A stretch of 9,847 bases of DNA from JAWWPY01 sp964412845 (GCA_964412845.1 CAYPQM010000208.1:1-9847), one strand, 5' to 3'. Numbered from the stretch's first letter, positions 1 through 5,606 are shown. Translations and numbers: made by a program. The notes: a model not told the origin generated them from the sequence alone.

Positions 1-413
1 TCATCGGCGTGTCCGCGCCGCGGATCCTGACCGGCGACGACATCGCGACCATGAACGACCAGGCGATCGTGTTCGCCCTGGCCAACCCCGATCCGGAGGT
101 GGACCCGGACGCGGCCAGGGACCACGCGGCCGTGGTGGCCACGGGGCGCAGCGACTACCCGAACCAGATCAACAATGTGCTCGCGTTCCCCGGGGTGTTC
201 CGCGGGCTGCTGGACGCGCAGGGCCGGATGGTGACCGACGAGATGCTCATCGCCGCGGCCCGGGCGCTGGCCGGGGTGGTCTCGGCCGGCGAGCTCGGGC
301 CGCACTACATCATTCCCTCAGTGTTCCACCCCGATGTGTCCGCCGCGGTAGCCGCCGCGGTCCGCGACGCGGCCGGTGGCCGCCCCCGATCAGTCGCGAG
401 CCAGCCCGAATAA
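1..413 (+). CDS. Malic enzyme, C-terminal part (5' end outside window)
   Basis: This is the last 136 codons of a malic enzyme (oxidative decarboxylation of malate to pyruvate with NAD(P)+ reduction, cytosolic). The first full codon is at base 3, and the frame is open across the left edge, so the true start lies upstream; the GTG at base 9 is internal. Seen directly: a GVSAP stretch, then VFALANPDPE, then ATGRSDYPNQINNVLAFPG, then IIPSVFHPDV, in the order found in the NAD-binding domain and C-terminal segment of bacterial malic enzymes. The TAA stop is at 411-413, followed by a 68-base gap before the next gene. The N-terminal malic domain and the active-site residues there are not visible, so NAD versus NADP preference cannot be judged from this piece. 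Family assignment is very secure. Confidence 0.95.
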   Translation, partial: IGVSAPRILTGDDIATMNDQAIVFALANPDPEVDPDAARDHAAVVATGRSDYPNQINNVLAFPGVFRGLLDAQGRMVTDEMLIAAARALAGVVSAGELGPHYIIPSVFHPDVSAAVAAAVRDAAGGRPRSVASQPE

Positions 414-481
414 GTGCCGGAAACGCGAAACCACCGGCGGCGAACTCGGTCAGATGTCCCCGCGTCGGCAACAATAGGGGC

Positions 482-1054
482 ATGGAGGAGGGACTCTCGG
501 GGCGGCTGCTGGTCGCCACGCCACTGCTGGGTGACCCGAATTTCCGGCGCACCGTGATTCTTGTCGTCGAGGACGAGCCGGAGGAGGGCACCCTCGGAGT
601 GGTGCTGAACCGGCCGACCGAGGTCCCCGTCGGACAGGTGCTGGAGTCCTGGACTGAGCTGGTCACCGGCCCGTCCGTGGTCTTCAGGGGCGGCCCGGTC
701 GCCCCGAACAGTGCCCTGGCCCTGGCCATCGTGCCCGGCGAGGACGAGCCCGTCGGCTGGCGGGCGCTGGACGGGTCCACGCTGATGTCACGGGTCGGCC
801 TGGTCGACCTGGATGCCCCGCCGCAGTTGCTGGCCGGCGGCATTGACTCGCTGCGGGTGTTCGCTGGCTATGCGGGGTGGGGTCCGGGGCAGCTCGCGGC
901 CGAGATCGAGGAGGGCGCCTGGTACGTGCTCCCCGGTGAGCCCGCCGACGCGTTCGCGGCCGAACCGGAGCGGCTGTGGATGGCCGTGCTCCGCCGGGCG
1001 GGCGGCAGCTTCGCCATGGTCGCGACCTACCCGGACGATCCCGCGCTCAACTAG
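482..1054 (+). CDS. YqgE/AlgH family protein (UPF0301)
   Basis: A 190-residue protein of the YqgE/AlgH (UPF0301) family, whose biochemical role is not established; AlgH was named from alginate regulation in Pseudomonas. Seen in the sequence: N-terminal GRLLVATPLLGDPNFRRTV (residues 7-25), NRPT at 43-46, FRGGPV at 68-73 and the family signature VFAGYAGWGPGQL at 126-138. The length is normal for the family. The ATG at 482 places the conserved block at residue 7, as expected, and no better upstream start exists. There is no Shine-Dalgarno; the hexamer AACAAT at 470-475, six bases before the start, could be a poor -10 of a leaderless transcript, but its first base departs from TANNNT. It lies between the malic enzyme and DUF3039 genes, with no functional link evident. 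Confidence 0.93.
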   Translation: MEEGLSGRLLVATPLLGDPNFRRTVILVVEDEPEEGTLGVVLNRPTEVPVGQVLESWTELVTGPSVVFRGGPVAPNSALALAIVPGEDEPVGWRALDGSTLMSRVGLVDLDAPPQLLAGGIDSLRVFAGYAGWGPGQLAAEIEEGAWYVLPGEPADAFAAEPERLWMAVLRRAGGSFAMVATYPDDPALN

Positions 1055-1079
1055 CCGGGGCGAAGATCGTGGGGGCATG

Positions 1080-1095
1080 CTACGCCGCGGCGTAG
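1080..1095. repeat. 16-bp perfect palindrome over the DUF3039 promoter (candidate operator)
   Basis: CTACGCCGCGGCGTAG is a perfect palindrome centred between 1087 and 1088. Allowing one mismatch (1079/1096), it extends to 22 bp (1077-1098). Its right end shares TAG with the -10-like hexamer at 1093-1098, so a protein bound here would cover the promoter. There is no recognisable -35. The operator role is inferred. Confidence 0.5.
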
Positions 1096-1098
1096 AAT
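1093..1098 (+). promoter_or_regulatory. -10-like element TAGAAT for leaderless DUF3039 transcript
   Basis: TAGAAT matches the actinobacterial TANNNT -10 and ends 8 bases before the GTG start at 1107. No Shine-Dalgarno lies between them, which suggests that transcription starts at or next to the start codon. No clear -35 is visible. Confidence 0.55.
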
Positions 1099-1106
1099 CG
1101 GTTCCC

Positions 1107-1364
1107 GTGAGCACCGAAATCCTCCCCGGTCAAGGCGTCCGCGAGGAGACGGTCATCAGGCCGTCGCCCTCCGACGGCGATGGCGACCATGAGCGTTTCT
1201 CGCACTATGTCCAGAAGGACAAGATCGTGGACAGCTCCGTGTTCGGCACCCCGGTGATCGCCCTGTGCGGCAAGAAATGGGTGCCCAGCAGGGATCCCAA
1301 GCGGTTCCCGGTCTGCCCGGACTGCAAGCGGATCTACGAGAACCTGCCCGAAAACACCGAATAA
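1107..1364 (+). CDS. DUF3039 family small protein (putative zinc ribbon)
   Basis: An 85-residue protein recognised as the actinobacterial DUF3039 family, of unknown function. The conserved core is GDGDHERFSHYVQKDKI (from residue 24), then GTPVIALCGKKWVP, then FPVCPDCKRIYENL. Cys54, Cys70 and Cys73, with His33 or His28 as a possible fourth ligand, could form a small zinc site; this is inferred from the CPxC spacing. The frame stays open far upstream through the antisense-like region of the preceding gene, so the start must be chosen. I use the GTG at 1107 because the homologous part begins soon after and a TAGAAT hexamer precedes it. An ATG at 1077 would add ten residues, but it overlaps the palindrome and promoter. 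It converges on pncA, with a 41-base gap. Confidence 0.85.
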   Translation: MSTEILPGQGVREETVIRPSPSDGDGDHERFSHYVQKDKIVDSSVFGTPVIALCGKKWVPSRDPKRFPVCPDCKRIYENLPENTE

Positions 1365-1405
1365 AATCCGGCACGGATACTTTCCAGTACGGCCATCGGC
1401 CAGCG

Positions 1406-1990
1406 TCAGGGCCGCGTGGGCGAGTCGTCAAGGGTGACGCCAGCCGCACGCATCCCGGCCAGCGCGTGCTGTGTCGTGGCCGGGTCCACCCCGGCGGTCA
1501 GGCCGCGCAGGAGACGGGTGGCGAATCCCTGCCGCGCGGCGTCGACGGCGGTCGCCCGCACGCAGTAGTCCGTGGCGATGCCGACCACGTCCACGGCCGT
1601 CACCCCACGCTCGCGGAGCCAGGGGCCTAGCGGGGTGCCCGCGTCATCCATGCCCTCGAACGCGCTGTAGGCGGCCGCGTGCTCTCCCTTGCTGAACACC
1701 GCCTCGATGTGGCTGGTGTCCAGATCAGGATGGAAATCCGCGCCCGGCGTGCCGATGACGCAATGCGCTGGCCATGAGGTCGCGAAGTCGGGATGCGCCG
1801 AGAAGTGCCCGCCCGGGTCCCGGTGGTAGTCACGCGAGGCCACGACGTGTGCGTACCCGCCCGTCCCGTCAGGTGGCCCGGCGGCCAGGTACCGGCTCAC
1901 GCCCCGGGCCACCTCGGAGCCGCCGCCCACGGCGAGGGAGCCGCCTTCGCAGAAGTCGTTCTGGACGTCGACGATGATGAGAGCGCGCAC
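1406..1990 (-). CDS. pncA: Nicotinamidase (pyrazinamidase)
   Basis: A 194-residue cysteine hydrolase of the isochorismatase superfamily that deamidates nicotinamide to nicotinate, the first step of NAD salvage; the same enzyme activates pyrazinamide in mycobacteria. The catalytic triad is visible as Asp8 (IIVDVQNDF), Lys101 (VFSKGEH) and Cys143 (GIATDYCVRAT). The metal-binding set is Asp54, His56, His62 (SRDYHRDPGGHF) and His76 (WPAHCVIGTPGADFHPDL). Apart from the shared Asp8, these are five residues later than in M. tuberculosis PncA (D49, H51, H57, H71, K96, C138). The GTG at 1990 places the first Asp at position 8, as in that enzyme. An in-frame ATG at 2032 would add 14 residues, but the -10-like element then falls inside the gene. 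pncB, the next enzyme of the route, lies about 2 kb away on the same strand but in a separate unit. Confidence 0.95.
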   Translation of the reverse strand: MRALIIVDVQNDFCEGGSLAVGGGSEVARGVSRYLAAGPPDGTGGYAHVVASRDYHRDPGGHFSAHPDFATSWPAHCVIGTPGADFHPDLDTSHIEAVFSKGEHAAAYSAFEGMDDAGTPLGPWLRERGVTAVDVVGIATDYCVRATAVDAARQGFATRLLRGLTAGVDPATTQHALAGMRAAGVTLDDSPTRP

Positions 1991-1997
1991 GCCCAGA

Positions 1998-2003
1998 ACG
2001 GTA
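1998..2003 (-). promoter_or_regulatory. -10-like element TACCGT for leaderless pncA transcript
   Basis: Read on the minus strand, TACCGT ends 7 bases before the pncA GTG at 1990. A weak -35 candidate, TACCTG, lies 17 bases further upstream (2021-2026). There is no Shine-Dalgarno. Confidence 0.55.
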
Positions 2004-2028
2004 CCTTGTGCGGTCACCGGCAGGTAAT

Positions 2029-2083
2029 CCATGATCGCGGAACATCCTCGGTCATAGTGACCGAAGGATTGCCGTGATCATGG
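2029..2083. repeat. 55-base imperfect inverted repeat upstream of the pncA promoter
   Basis: The outer arms CCATGATCGCGG (2029-2040) and CCGTGATCATGG (2072-2083) pair over 12 positions, with one G-U on the plus strand. Inside them, ATCC (2044-2047) pairs with GGAT (2066-2069), then TCGGTCA (2048-2054) pairs with TGACCGA (2058-2064) around a TAG loop, with A2065 bulged. The element lies 22 bases after the ybaK stop and just upstream of the weak pncA -35. It could be a regulator site (the 7-3-7 core), a ybaK terminator without a U tract, or both. Confidence 0.6.
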
Positions 2084-2104
2084 AGAGCGGTCAGCGGTGC
2101 CGGG

Positions 2105-2569
2105 CTACGCGACGTCGGCGGGGGTTCCGCCGGTGATCCGCAGCAGTTCAGCGAACGATGTCGGGAACACCGTGTGCGCGTGTCCGGCCGCGGCCCATAC
2201 CACGTCGTAGCCGGCCAGCCCGCGGTCGACCAGGGTGCGCAGCGCTCGCGGGTGGCCCAGCGGGGCGATCCCGCCGATCACCTGGCCGGTGGCGGTGCGG
2301 ACGAATTCCGGGTCGGCCCGCCGCACCGCGGCGACGCCGAGCAGCGCCGCCACCTTCCCGGTGTCCACCCGGTGCGCGCCGCTGGTCAGGACGAGCAGCG
2401 GCGCGCCGTCCGCGTTGAACACCAGGCTGTTGGCGATCGCTCCTACGTCACAGCCGAGCTGGGCCGCGGCGGTAGCCGCGGTGGGCGCTGGCTCCGGCAG
2501 CTCACGGACGCTTCCGGTGACGTTGAGCGCGCGCAGCGCGTCGGCCACCTTCACCGCGCTGGGATGCAT
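2105..2569 (-). CDS. YbaK/ProX-type aminoacyl-tRNA deacylase domain protein
   Basis: A 154-residue single-domain protein of the YbaK/EbsC/ProX family. Characterised members hydrolyse mischarged tRNAs (for example Cys- or Ala-tRNA-Pro) in trans. Family marks seen: IANSLVF (45-51), the LLVLTSGAHRVDT stretch (58-70) and the GGIAPLGHP motif (99-107) that lines the substrate pocket. The residue aligned with the lysine needed in E. coli YbaK (K46) is Asn47 here, so deacylase activity should not be assumed; I believe Asn is common in actinobacterial members but cannot check. The ATG at 2569 is the only sensible start. It has no Shine-Dalgarno but carries TAGCCT six bases upstream. It lies 39 bases downstream of the small orphan gene on the same strand. 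Confidence 0.88.
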   Translation of the reverse strand: MHPSAVKVADALRALNVTGSVRELPEPAPTAATAAAQLGCDVGAIANSLVFNADGAPLLVLTSGAHRVDTGKVAALLGVAAVRRADPEFVRTATGQVIGGIAPLGHPRALRTLVDRGLAGYDVVWAAAGHAHTVFPTSFAELLRITGGTPADVA

Positions 2570-2575
2570 GCCAGC

Positions 2576-2581
2576 AGGCTA
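2576..2581 (-). promoter_or_regulatory. -10-like element TAGCCT for leaderless ybaK-type gene
   Basis: On the minus strand TAGCCT ends 6 bases before the ATG at 2569, with no Shine-Dalgarno between. No -35 is recognisable upstream. This would give the deacylase-like gene a promoter separate from the small gene before it. Confidence 0.5.
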
Positions 2582-2608
2582 CCGGCTGGGCTGCGGCCCC
2601 GGCGGCCG

Positions 2609-2866
2609 CTACTGGCAGCAGGACCAGCCATCGGCGCGGGCCCGCGCCGATGGCTCGTGGCGCAGCATGCCGGAGGTCCGGAACAGGAACTCGCGGTAGC
2701 TGTCGGGCGCGTGCTGGCTGTCCGGTACGTAGCGGTCGGCACTCAGCCGGAGCTGGGTGAGCCTGCGCTGAGCCGAGTTGCACTCGGCCACGACGCTGGC
2801 GGCGCGGCGGGCGATCCGGCGGACGGTGAAGGCCACCTCAAGTGCCTTGTTGCTGGTGCTTTTCAT
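2609..2866 (-). CDS. Hypothetical small basic protein, 85 residues
   Basis: I do not recognise a named family. The protein starts MKSTSNKALEVAFTVRRIAR and continues as a predicted helical, Arg-rich N-terminal half (residues 7-45), then a proline- and tyrosine-containing stretch with YREFLFRTSGML (57-68). It has no signal peptide and no membrane segment. The ATG at 2866 is chosen because the part of the frame further upstream lies antisense to the AraC-type gene and looks like a shadow. The Shine-Dalgarno is poor (GGCTGG region). The last 15 or so codons run through a 30-bp palindrome, so the C-terminal tail may be dictated by that DNA structure. It is divergent from the GlxA-type regulator with 93 bases between the starts, so it is a plausible target of that regulator. 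Existence as a gene is likely; function is unknown. Confidence 0.65.
   Translation of the reverse strand: MKSTSNKALEVAFTVRRIARRAASVVAECNSAQRRLTQLRLSADRYVPDSQHAPDSYREFLFRTSGMLRHEPSARARADGWSCCQ
2626..2655. repeat. 30-bp perfect palindrome at the 3' end of the small hypothetical gene
   Basis: The arm AGCCATCGGCGCGGG (2626-2640) is followed directly by its exact reverse complement (2641-2655). After one mismatch, two more pairs follow on each side. With a few central bases unpaired as a loop, RNA from either strand could form a very stable GC stem. It ends 15 bases before the stop of the minus-strand small gene (stop codon 2609-2611). It may act as a terminator or transcript-end stabiliser; it lacks a U tract. 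Confidence 0.6.
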
Positions 2867-2900
2867 AAGACCAGCCTGGCCCGTCCGGGACCGGGCAGCC

Positions 2901-2937
2901 AGTGGCAGTAATGCCACTTGCCAGTGACATCCTGCCA
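2901..2937. promoter_or_regulatory. Inverted repeat and TGCCA repeats in the divergent promoter region (candidate AraC-type operator)
   Basis: AGTGGCA (2901-2907) and TGCCACT (2912-2918) form a perfect 7-bp inverted repeat around GTAA. Further TGCCA copies lie at 2920-2924 and 2933-2937, and CACT/AGTG flank the second. The cluster sits between the divergent starts at 2866 and 2960. TGGCAGTAAT resembles the TGGC-led site known for the related regulator AdpA, imperfectly. Autoregulation by the adjacent GlxA-type protein is inferred. Confidence 0.5.
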
Positions 2938-2959
2938 TCCGGTAATGCATGATGGTTCC

Positions 2960-3949
2960 ATGCTCCGCAATGTCGCTGTGGTCGTGCTTAACGGATTCAC
3001 CCCCTTCGAGCTGGGCGTGGTGTGCGAGGTCTTCGGGGTCGACCGCTCCGACGACGGGCTGCCCACCTACGACTTCGCCGTCGTGGCGGCCGAGCCGGGG
3101 CCGGTGCGCTCGTCGGCCGGGTTCACTCTGCATACCCCGTTCGGCCTGGACCGGGTCGGGCAGGCGGACCTGGTGGTGATATCCGCGGTCTCCGATGAGT
3201 ACCTCGACCGCTCCGAGATCATCGTGTTCCCTGAGCCGCTGCTGGACGCGCTGCGAGCCACCGTGGCCCGGGGCGGCCGGGTGCTCAGCGTGTGCTCCGG
3301 CGCGTTCGCGCTCGCCGCCGCGGGCCTGCTGGACGGGCGCCGGTGCACGACCCACTGGCGGCACGCGCGGGAGCTCGCCCAGCGCCACCCGGCGGCCATG
3401 GTCAACCCCTCAGTCCTCTACGTCGACGAGGATCCGGTGATCACCAGCGCCGGCACGGCGGCCGGCATCGACGCCTGCCTGTACCTGGTCCGCAAGGAGC
3501 AGGGAACCCGGGTGGCCAACGGCATCGCCCGGCGGATGGTCGTGCCGCCACATCGCGACGGCGGGCAGGCCCAGTACGTGGACCGCCCGCTCGCCGAGCT
3601 CGCCTGCGACACGCTGGCTGAGGTCATCGGCTGGATGGAGCGCCATCTCGATCAGCCGGTCAGCATCCGCCAGCTCGCCGCCCGGGCCGCCATGTCGCCG
3701 CGGACCTTCGCGCGGCGGTTCGTCCAGGAAACCGGGACCACGCCGCAGCGCTGGCTGACTGGCCAGCGGATCCTGCTCGCCCAGGAACTGCTGGAGGAAA
3801 CCGACGAGACCGTCGACCTGATCGCGCAGCGGGCCGGCTTCGGCAATGCCACCGTGCTCCGGCACCACTTCCGGGCCTGGCGGGACACCACGCCGCATGC
3901 CTACCGGCGTGCTTTCCGGCCAGCCGCGCTTGAGCCCGTGGGCAGCTAG
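2960..3949 (+). CDS. GlxA family transcriptional regulator (DJ-1/PfpI domain plus AraC-type HTH)
   Basis: A 329-residue regulator with two parts. Residues 4-180 form a DJ-1/PfpI (class I amidotransferase-like) domain, with the nucleophile elbow VCSGAF (Cys112) and a nearby CTTHW (His132). Residues 220-320 form an AraC-type DNA-binding domain with two helix-turn-helix units, seen as QLAARAAMSPRTFARRF (238-254) and DLIAQRAGFGNATVLRHHF (286-304). This architecture is that of GlxA/FtrA/AdpA-like activators; the DJ-1 part normally senses or oligomerises instead of catalysing. The ATG at 2960 starts the conserved strand NVAVVVLNGF; an in-frame ATG at 2945 is an alternative. There is no good Shine-Dalgarno and only a weak -10-like CATGAT at 2948-2953. 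The target is unknown; the divergent small gene and its own promoter are the first candidates. It is convergent with pncB. Confidence 0.93.
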   Translation: MLRNVAVVVLNGFTPFELGVVCEVFGVDRSDDGLPTYDFAVVAAEPGPVRSSAGFTLHTPFGLDRVGQADLVVISAVSDEYLDRSEIIVFPEPLLDALRATVARGGRVLSVCSGAFALAAAGLLDGRRCTTHWRHARELAQRHPAAMVNPSVLYVDEDPVITSAGTAAGIDACLYLVRKEQGTRVANGIARRMVVPPHRDGGQAQYVDRPLAELACDTLAEVIGWMERHLDQPVSIRQLAARAAMSPRTFARRFVQETGTTPQRWLTGQRILLAQELLEETDETVDLIAQRAGFGNATVLRHHFRAWRDTTPHAYRRAFRPAALEPVGS

Positions 3950-4068
3950 ACATCCCCAGGGCGGCCCAGCCCCGTTTGCGGGCGGAAACAGCGCCAGCAG
4001 CAGCGGCTATCGTCCACGAACGGTGCTGGGCCTGGGTTCGGTGCGCTGACCGGCCTCAGGCGGGGACA
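3950..4068. other. Convergent intergenic gap without a recognisable gene
   Basis: This stretch separates the 3' ends of the AraC-type regulator and pncB. I see no coding potential that resembles a protein family, no RNA gene and no promoter-like hexamer of note. The only structure is the short hairpin at its right edge, described separately. Confidence 0.6.
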
Positions 4069-4091
4069 CGGCTCAGTCGTCGGCTGAGCCG
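4069..4091. terminator. Possible bidirectional terminator hairpin at the pncB stop
   Basis: CGGCTCAG (4069-4076) and CTGAGCCG (4084-4091) form an 8-bp perfect stem around a 7-base loop. The pncB stop codon (4073-4075, minus strand) lies in the stem. It sits where transcription from the AraC-type gene and pncB converges. No U tract follows on either strand, as is common in high-GC actinobacteria. Confidence 0.45.
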
Positions 4092-5440
4092 AAGACGGTC
4101 GGGATGGCCGGGTAGCCGCGGGACAACTGCAGAGCATAGGGCGGCAGTTCGGCGAGCGTGTCCCGGTGCCGGTCGCGCGCCGCGCTGAGCGGTTCCCGGC
4201 TGATGACCTCGCCGTGTCGCACCAGCGGCCGCAGCAGCGGCCGGTCGGTGGGCGACGGGCCGGGCGGGACGTCGCTGATCAGCTCGGTGAGCGCGACACC
4301 GGTGTCGTCACGGTGCCGGACCGCCCATTTGCGTCCGCCGCGTCCCGGCTTGCCCACCGAGCGTTTCGCTACCGGGCGCAACTCGCCGGCCGGACCTGGC
4401 TCGACCGCCCTGGCCACCAGCTTGTAGACCAGCGCGGCGGTCGGCGCCCCTGACCCGGTGACCAGGGCGGTGCCCACCCCATAACCGTCCACCGGCATGG
4501 CGGCCAGCGCCGCGATCGAGTACTCGTCCAGGTCCCCGGTGAGCACGATCCTGGTCTGCCGCGCGCCCAGTTCATCGAGGAGCCCGCGGACCTGCCGCGC
4601 CACCACGGGCAGGTCGCCACTGTCGATCCGGACCGCGCCCAGGCCGGGGCCGGCCAGCTCGACCGCCGCGCGCACCGCCCGGGGCACGTCATAGGTGTCC
4701 ACGAGCAGAGTGGTGCCGGCGCCGAGGGCCGCGAGCTGGCTGGTGAACGCGTGCCGCTCGCTGTCGTGCACGAGGGTGAAGGCGTGCGCGCTGGTCCCGC
4801 TGGTCGGCACGCCGTAGTCGCGGCCGGCCCGCAGGTTCGACGTGGTGGTGAAGCCGGCGATGTAGGCGGCCCGCGCGCTGGCCACCGCGGCGAGCTCGTG
4901 GGTGCGGCGCGAGCCCATCTCGATCAGCGGCCGGCCGTCGGCCGCCGTGACCATCCGGGACGCGGCGGAGGCGATCGCGCAGTCGTGGTTCAGGATCGAC
5001 AGGGTGACCGTCTCCAGGATCACGGCCTCGGCGAACGTGCCCTCCACGACCAGGATCGGCGACCCGGGGAAGTAGCAGTCACCTTCGCCGTAGCCCCAGA
5101 TGCTGCCGCTGAACCGGTAGGACTCCAGGTAGCTCAGCGTGGCGTCGTCCACGATCCCCGCGTCGCGCAGGAATCCGAGCTCGTCGGGGCCGAAGCTGAA
5201 GCGCTCCAGCGCGTCGAGCAGCCGGCCGGTGCCCGCGACCACGCCGTACCGGCGGCCGTGCGGCAGGTGCCGCGCGAACACCTCGAACACGGCACGCCGG
5301 CCCGCGGCGCCGCTGCGCAGCGCCGCGGTCAGCATGGTCAGCTCGTAGTGGTCGGTGAGCAGCCCGGTCCCGGGGCCGGCCGGTCCCGGGACCGGGCTGC
5401 TGGCGGGCTGCGGCTGCTCCTCGCCGGAGTCATTTGTCAC
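4073..5440 (-). CDS. pncB: Nicotinate phosphoribosyltransferase
   Basis: A 455-residue enzyme that joins nicotinate and PRPP (with ATP) to give nicotinate mononucleotide, the second salvage step after PncA. Family marks seen: LLTDHYELTM (27-36), FEVFARHLP (52-60), RRYGVVAGTGRLL (63-75), LSILNHDCAIASAASRM (147-163), EMGSRRTHE (174-182), TSGTSAHAF (213-221) with the likely phosphorylated His219, IDSGDLP (272-278) and GVGTALVTG (321-329). The GTG at 5440 is used because no other in-frame start precedes the conserved LLTDHYELTM; this gives a Pro/Gly-rich N-terminal extension of about 26 residues encoded largely by a perfect inverted repeat. Upstream TAGTCT suggests a leaderless transcript. It is divergent from clpS, as pncB1 is in M. 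tuberculosis. Only the N-terminal extension is odd. Confidence 0.95.
   Translation of the reverse strand: MTNDSGEEQPQPASSPVPGPAGPGTGLLTDHYELTMLTAALRSGAAGRRAVFEVFARHLPHGRRYGVVAGTGRLLDALERFSFGPDELGFLRDAGIVDDATLSYLESYRFSGSIWGYGEGDCYFPGSPILVVEGTFAEAVILETVTLSILNHDCAIASAASRMVTAADGRPLIEMGSRRTHELAAVASARAAYIAGFTTTSNLRAGRDYGVPTSGTSAHAFTLVHDSERHAFTSQLAALGAGTTLLVDTYDVPRAVRAAVELAGPGLGAVRIDSGDLPVVARQVRGLLDELGARQTRIVLTGDLDEYSIAALAAMPVDGYGVGTALVTGSGAPTAALVYKLVARAVEPGPAGELRPVAKRSVGKPGRGGRKWAVRHRDDTGVALTELISDVPPGPSPTDRPLLRPLVRHGEVISREPLSAARDRHRDTLAELPPYALQLSRGYPAIPTVFGSADD
5358..5401. repeat. 17-bp perfect inverted repeat inside pncB codons 14-28
   Basis: The left arm AGCAGCCCGGTCCCGGG (5358-5374) is matched exactly in reverse complement at 5385-5401, with a 10-base spacer that contains GGCCGGCC (5374-5381). 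In pncB mRNA it would form a very stable stem beginning 40 bases after the start codon. It encodes the Ser-Ser-Pro ... Gly-Leu-Leu linker before the conserved domain. Confidence 0.7.
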
Positions 5441-5447
5441 GAGGGGA

Positions 5448-5453
5448 AGACTA
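5448..5453 (-). promoter_or_regulatory. -10-like element TAGTCT for leaderless pncB transcript
   Basis: On the minus strand TAGTCT ends 7 bases before the GTG at 5440. The intervening bases carry no Shine-Dalgarno. A loose -35 candidate, TGACCA (5473-5478), is 19 bases upstream of it, slightly too far. Confidence 0.55.
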
Positions 5454-5606
5454 CGCAGCAGCTACCCGTCGATGGTCATCCGGTGCTGGCGAGCCCCCGC
5501 CCTTGCAGGCCTCAGTCGTCGGACGTGGCCCAATCCTGAGTTCGCCTGGTGTACTGGGAGGGTCGGCGCGCGCCGCCGCACTGAGAGACTGAGGGCACGA
5601 CAGATG
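5454..5606. other. Divergent intergenic region pncB/clpS
   Basis: This region must hold the clpS promoter and the pncB -35. I see TTGCAG at 5503-5508 as a lone -35-like hexamer, without a partner -10 at suitable distance. A 12-bp GC palindrome lies at 5564-5575, and a short direct repeat ACTGAG occurs at 5580-5585 and 5588-5593. No protein or RNA gene is recognisable. Confidence 0.4.

Noticed and set aside
416..440. GCCGG/CCGGC pairing after the malic enzyme stop
   Set aside because: Only five pairs around a 15-base loop; expected by chance in this composition.
813..1106. N-terminal extension of DUF3039 to a start at 813
   Set aside because: It overlaps the YqgE coding region in another frame, is Arg/Pro/Ser-rich, and is not part of the family; the GTG at 1107 fits length and promoter.
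1391..1401. GGCC-ATC-GGCC hairpin between the convergent DUF3039 and pncA genes
   Set aside because: The 4-bp stem is too short to call a terminator.
2867..3388. Upstream extension of the small minus-strand gene to a start near 3388
   Set aside because: This part is antisense to the DJ-1 domain of the GlxA-type regulator and has shadow-like composition; the ATG at 2866 begins the protein-like part.
4751..5539. Long plus-strand open frame (262 codons) opposite pncB
   Set aside because: Low-complexity Ala/Gly/Arg composition and no family motif; it is the antisense of a well-supported pncB, as expected in high-GC DNA.
5564..5575. CGGCGCGCGCCG palindrome upstream of clpS
   Set aside because: Alternating GC bases form such palindromes easily here; it has no loop and no clear relation to a promoter.
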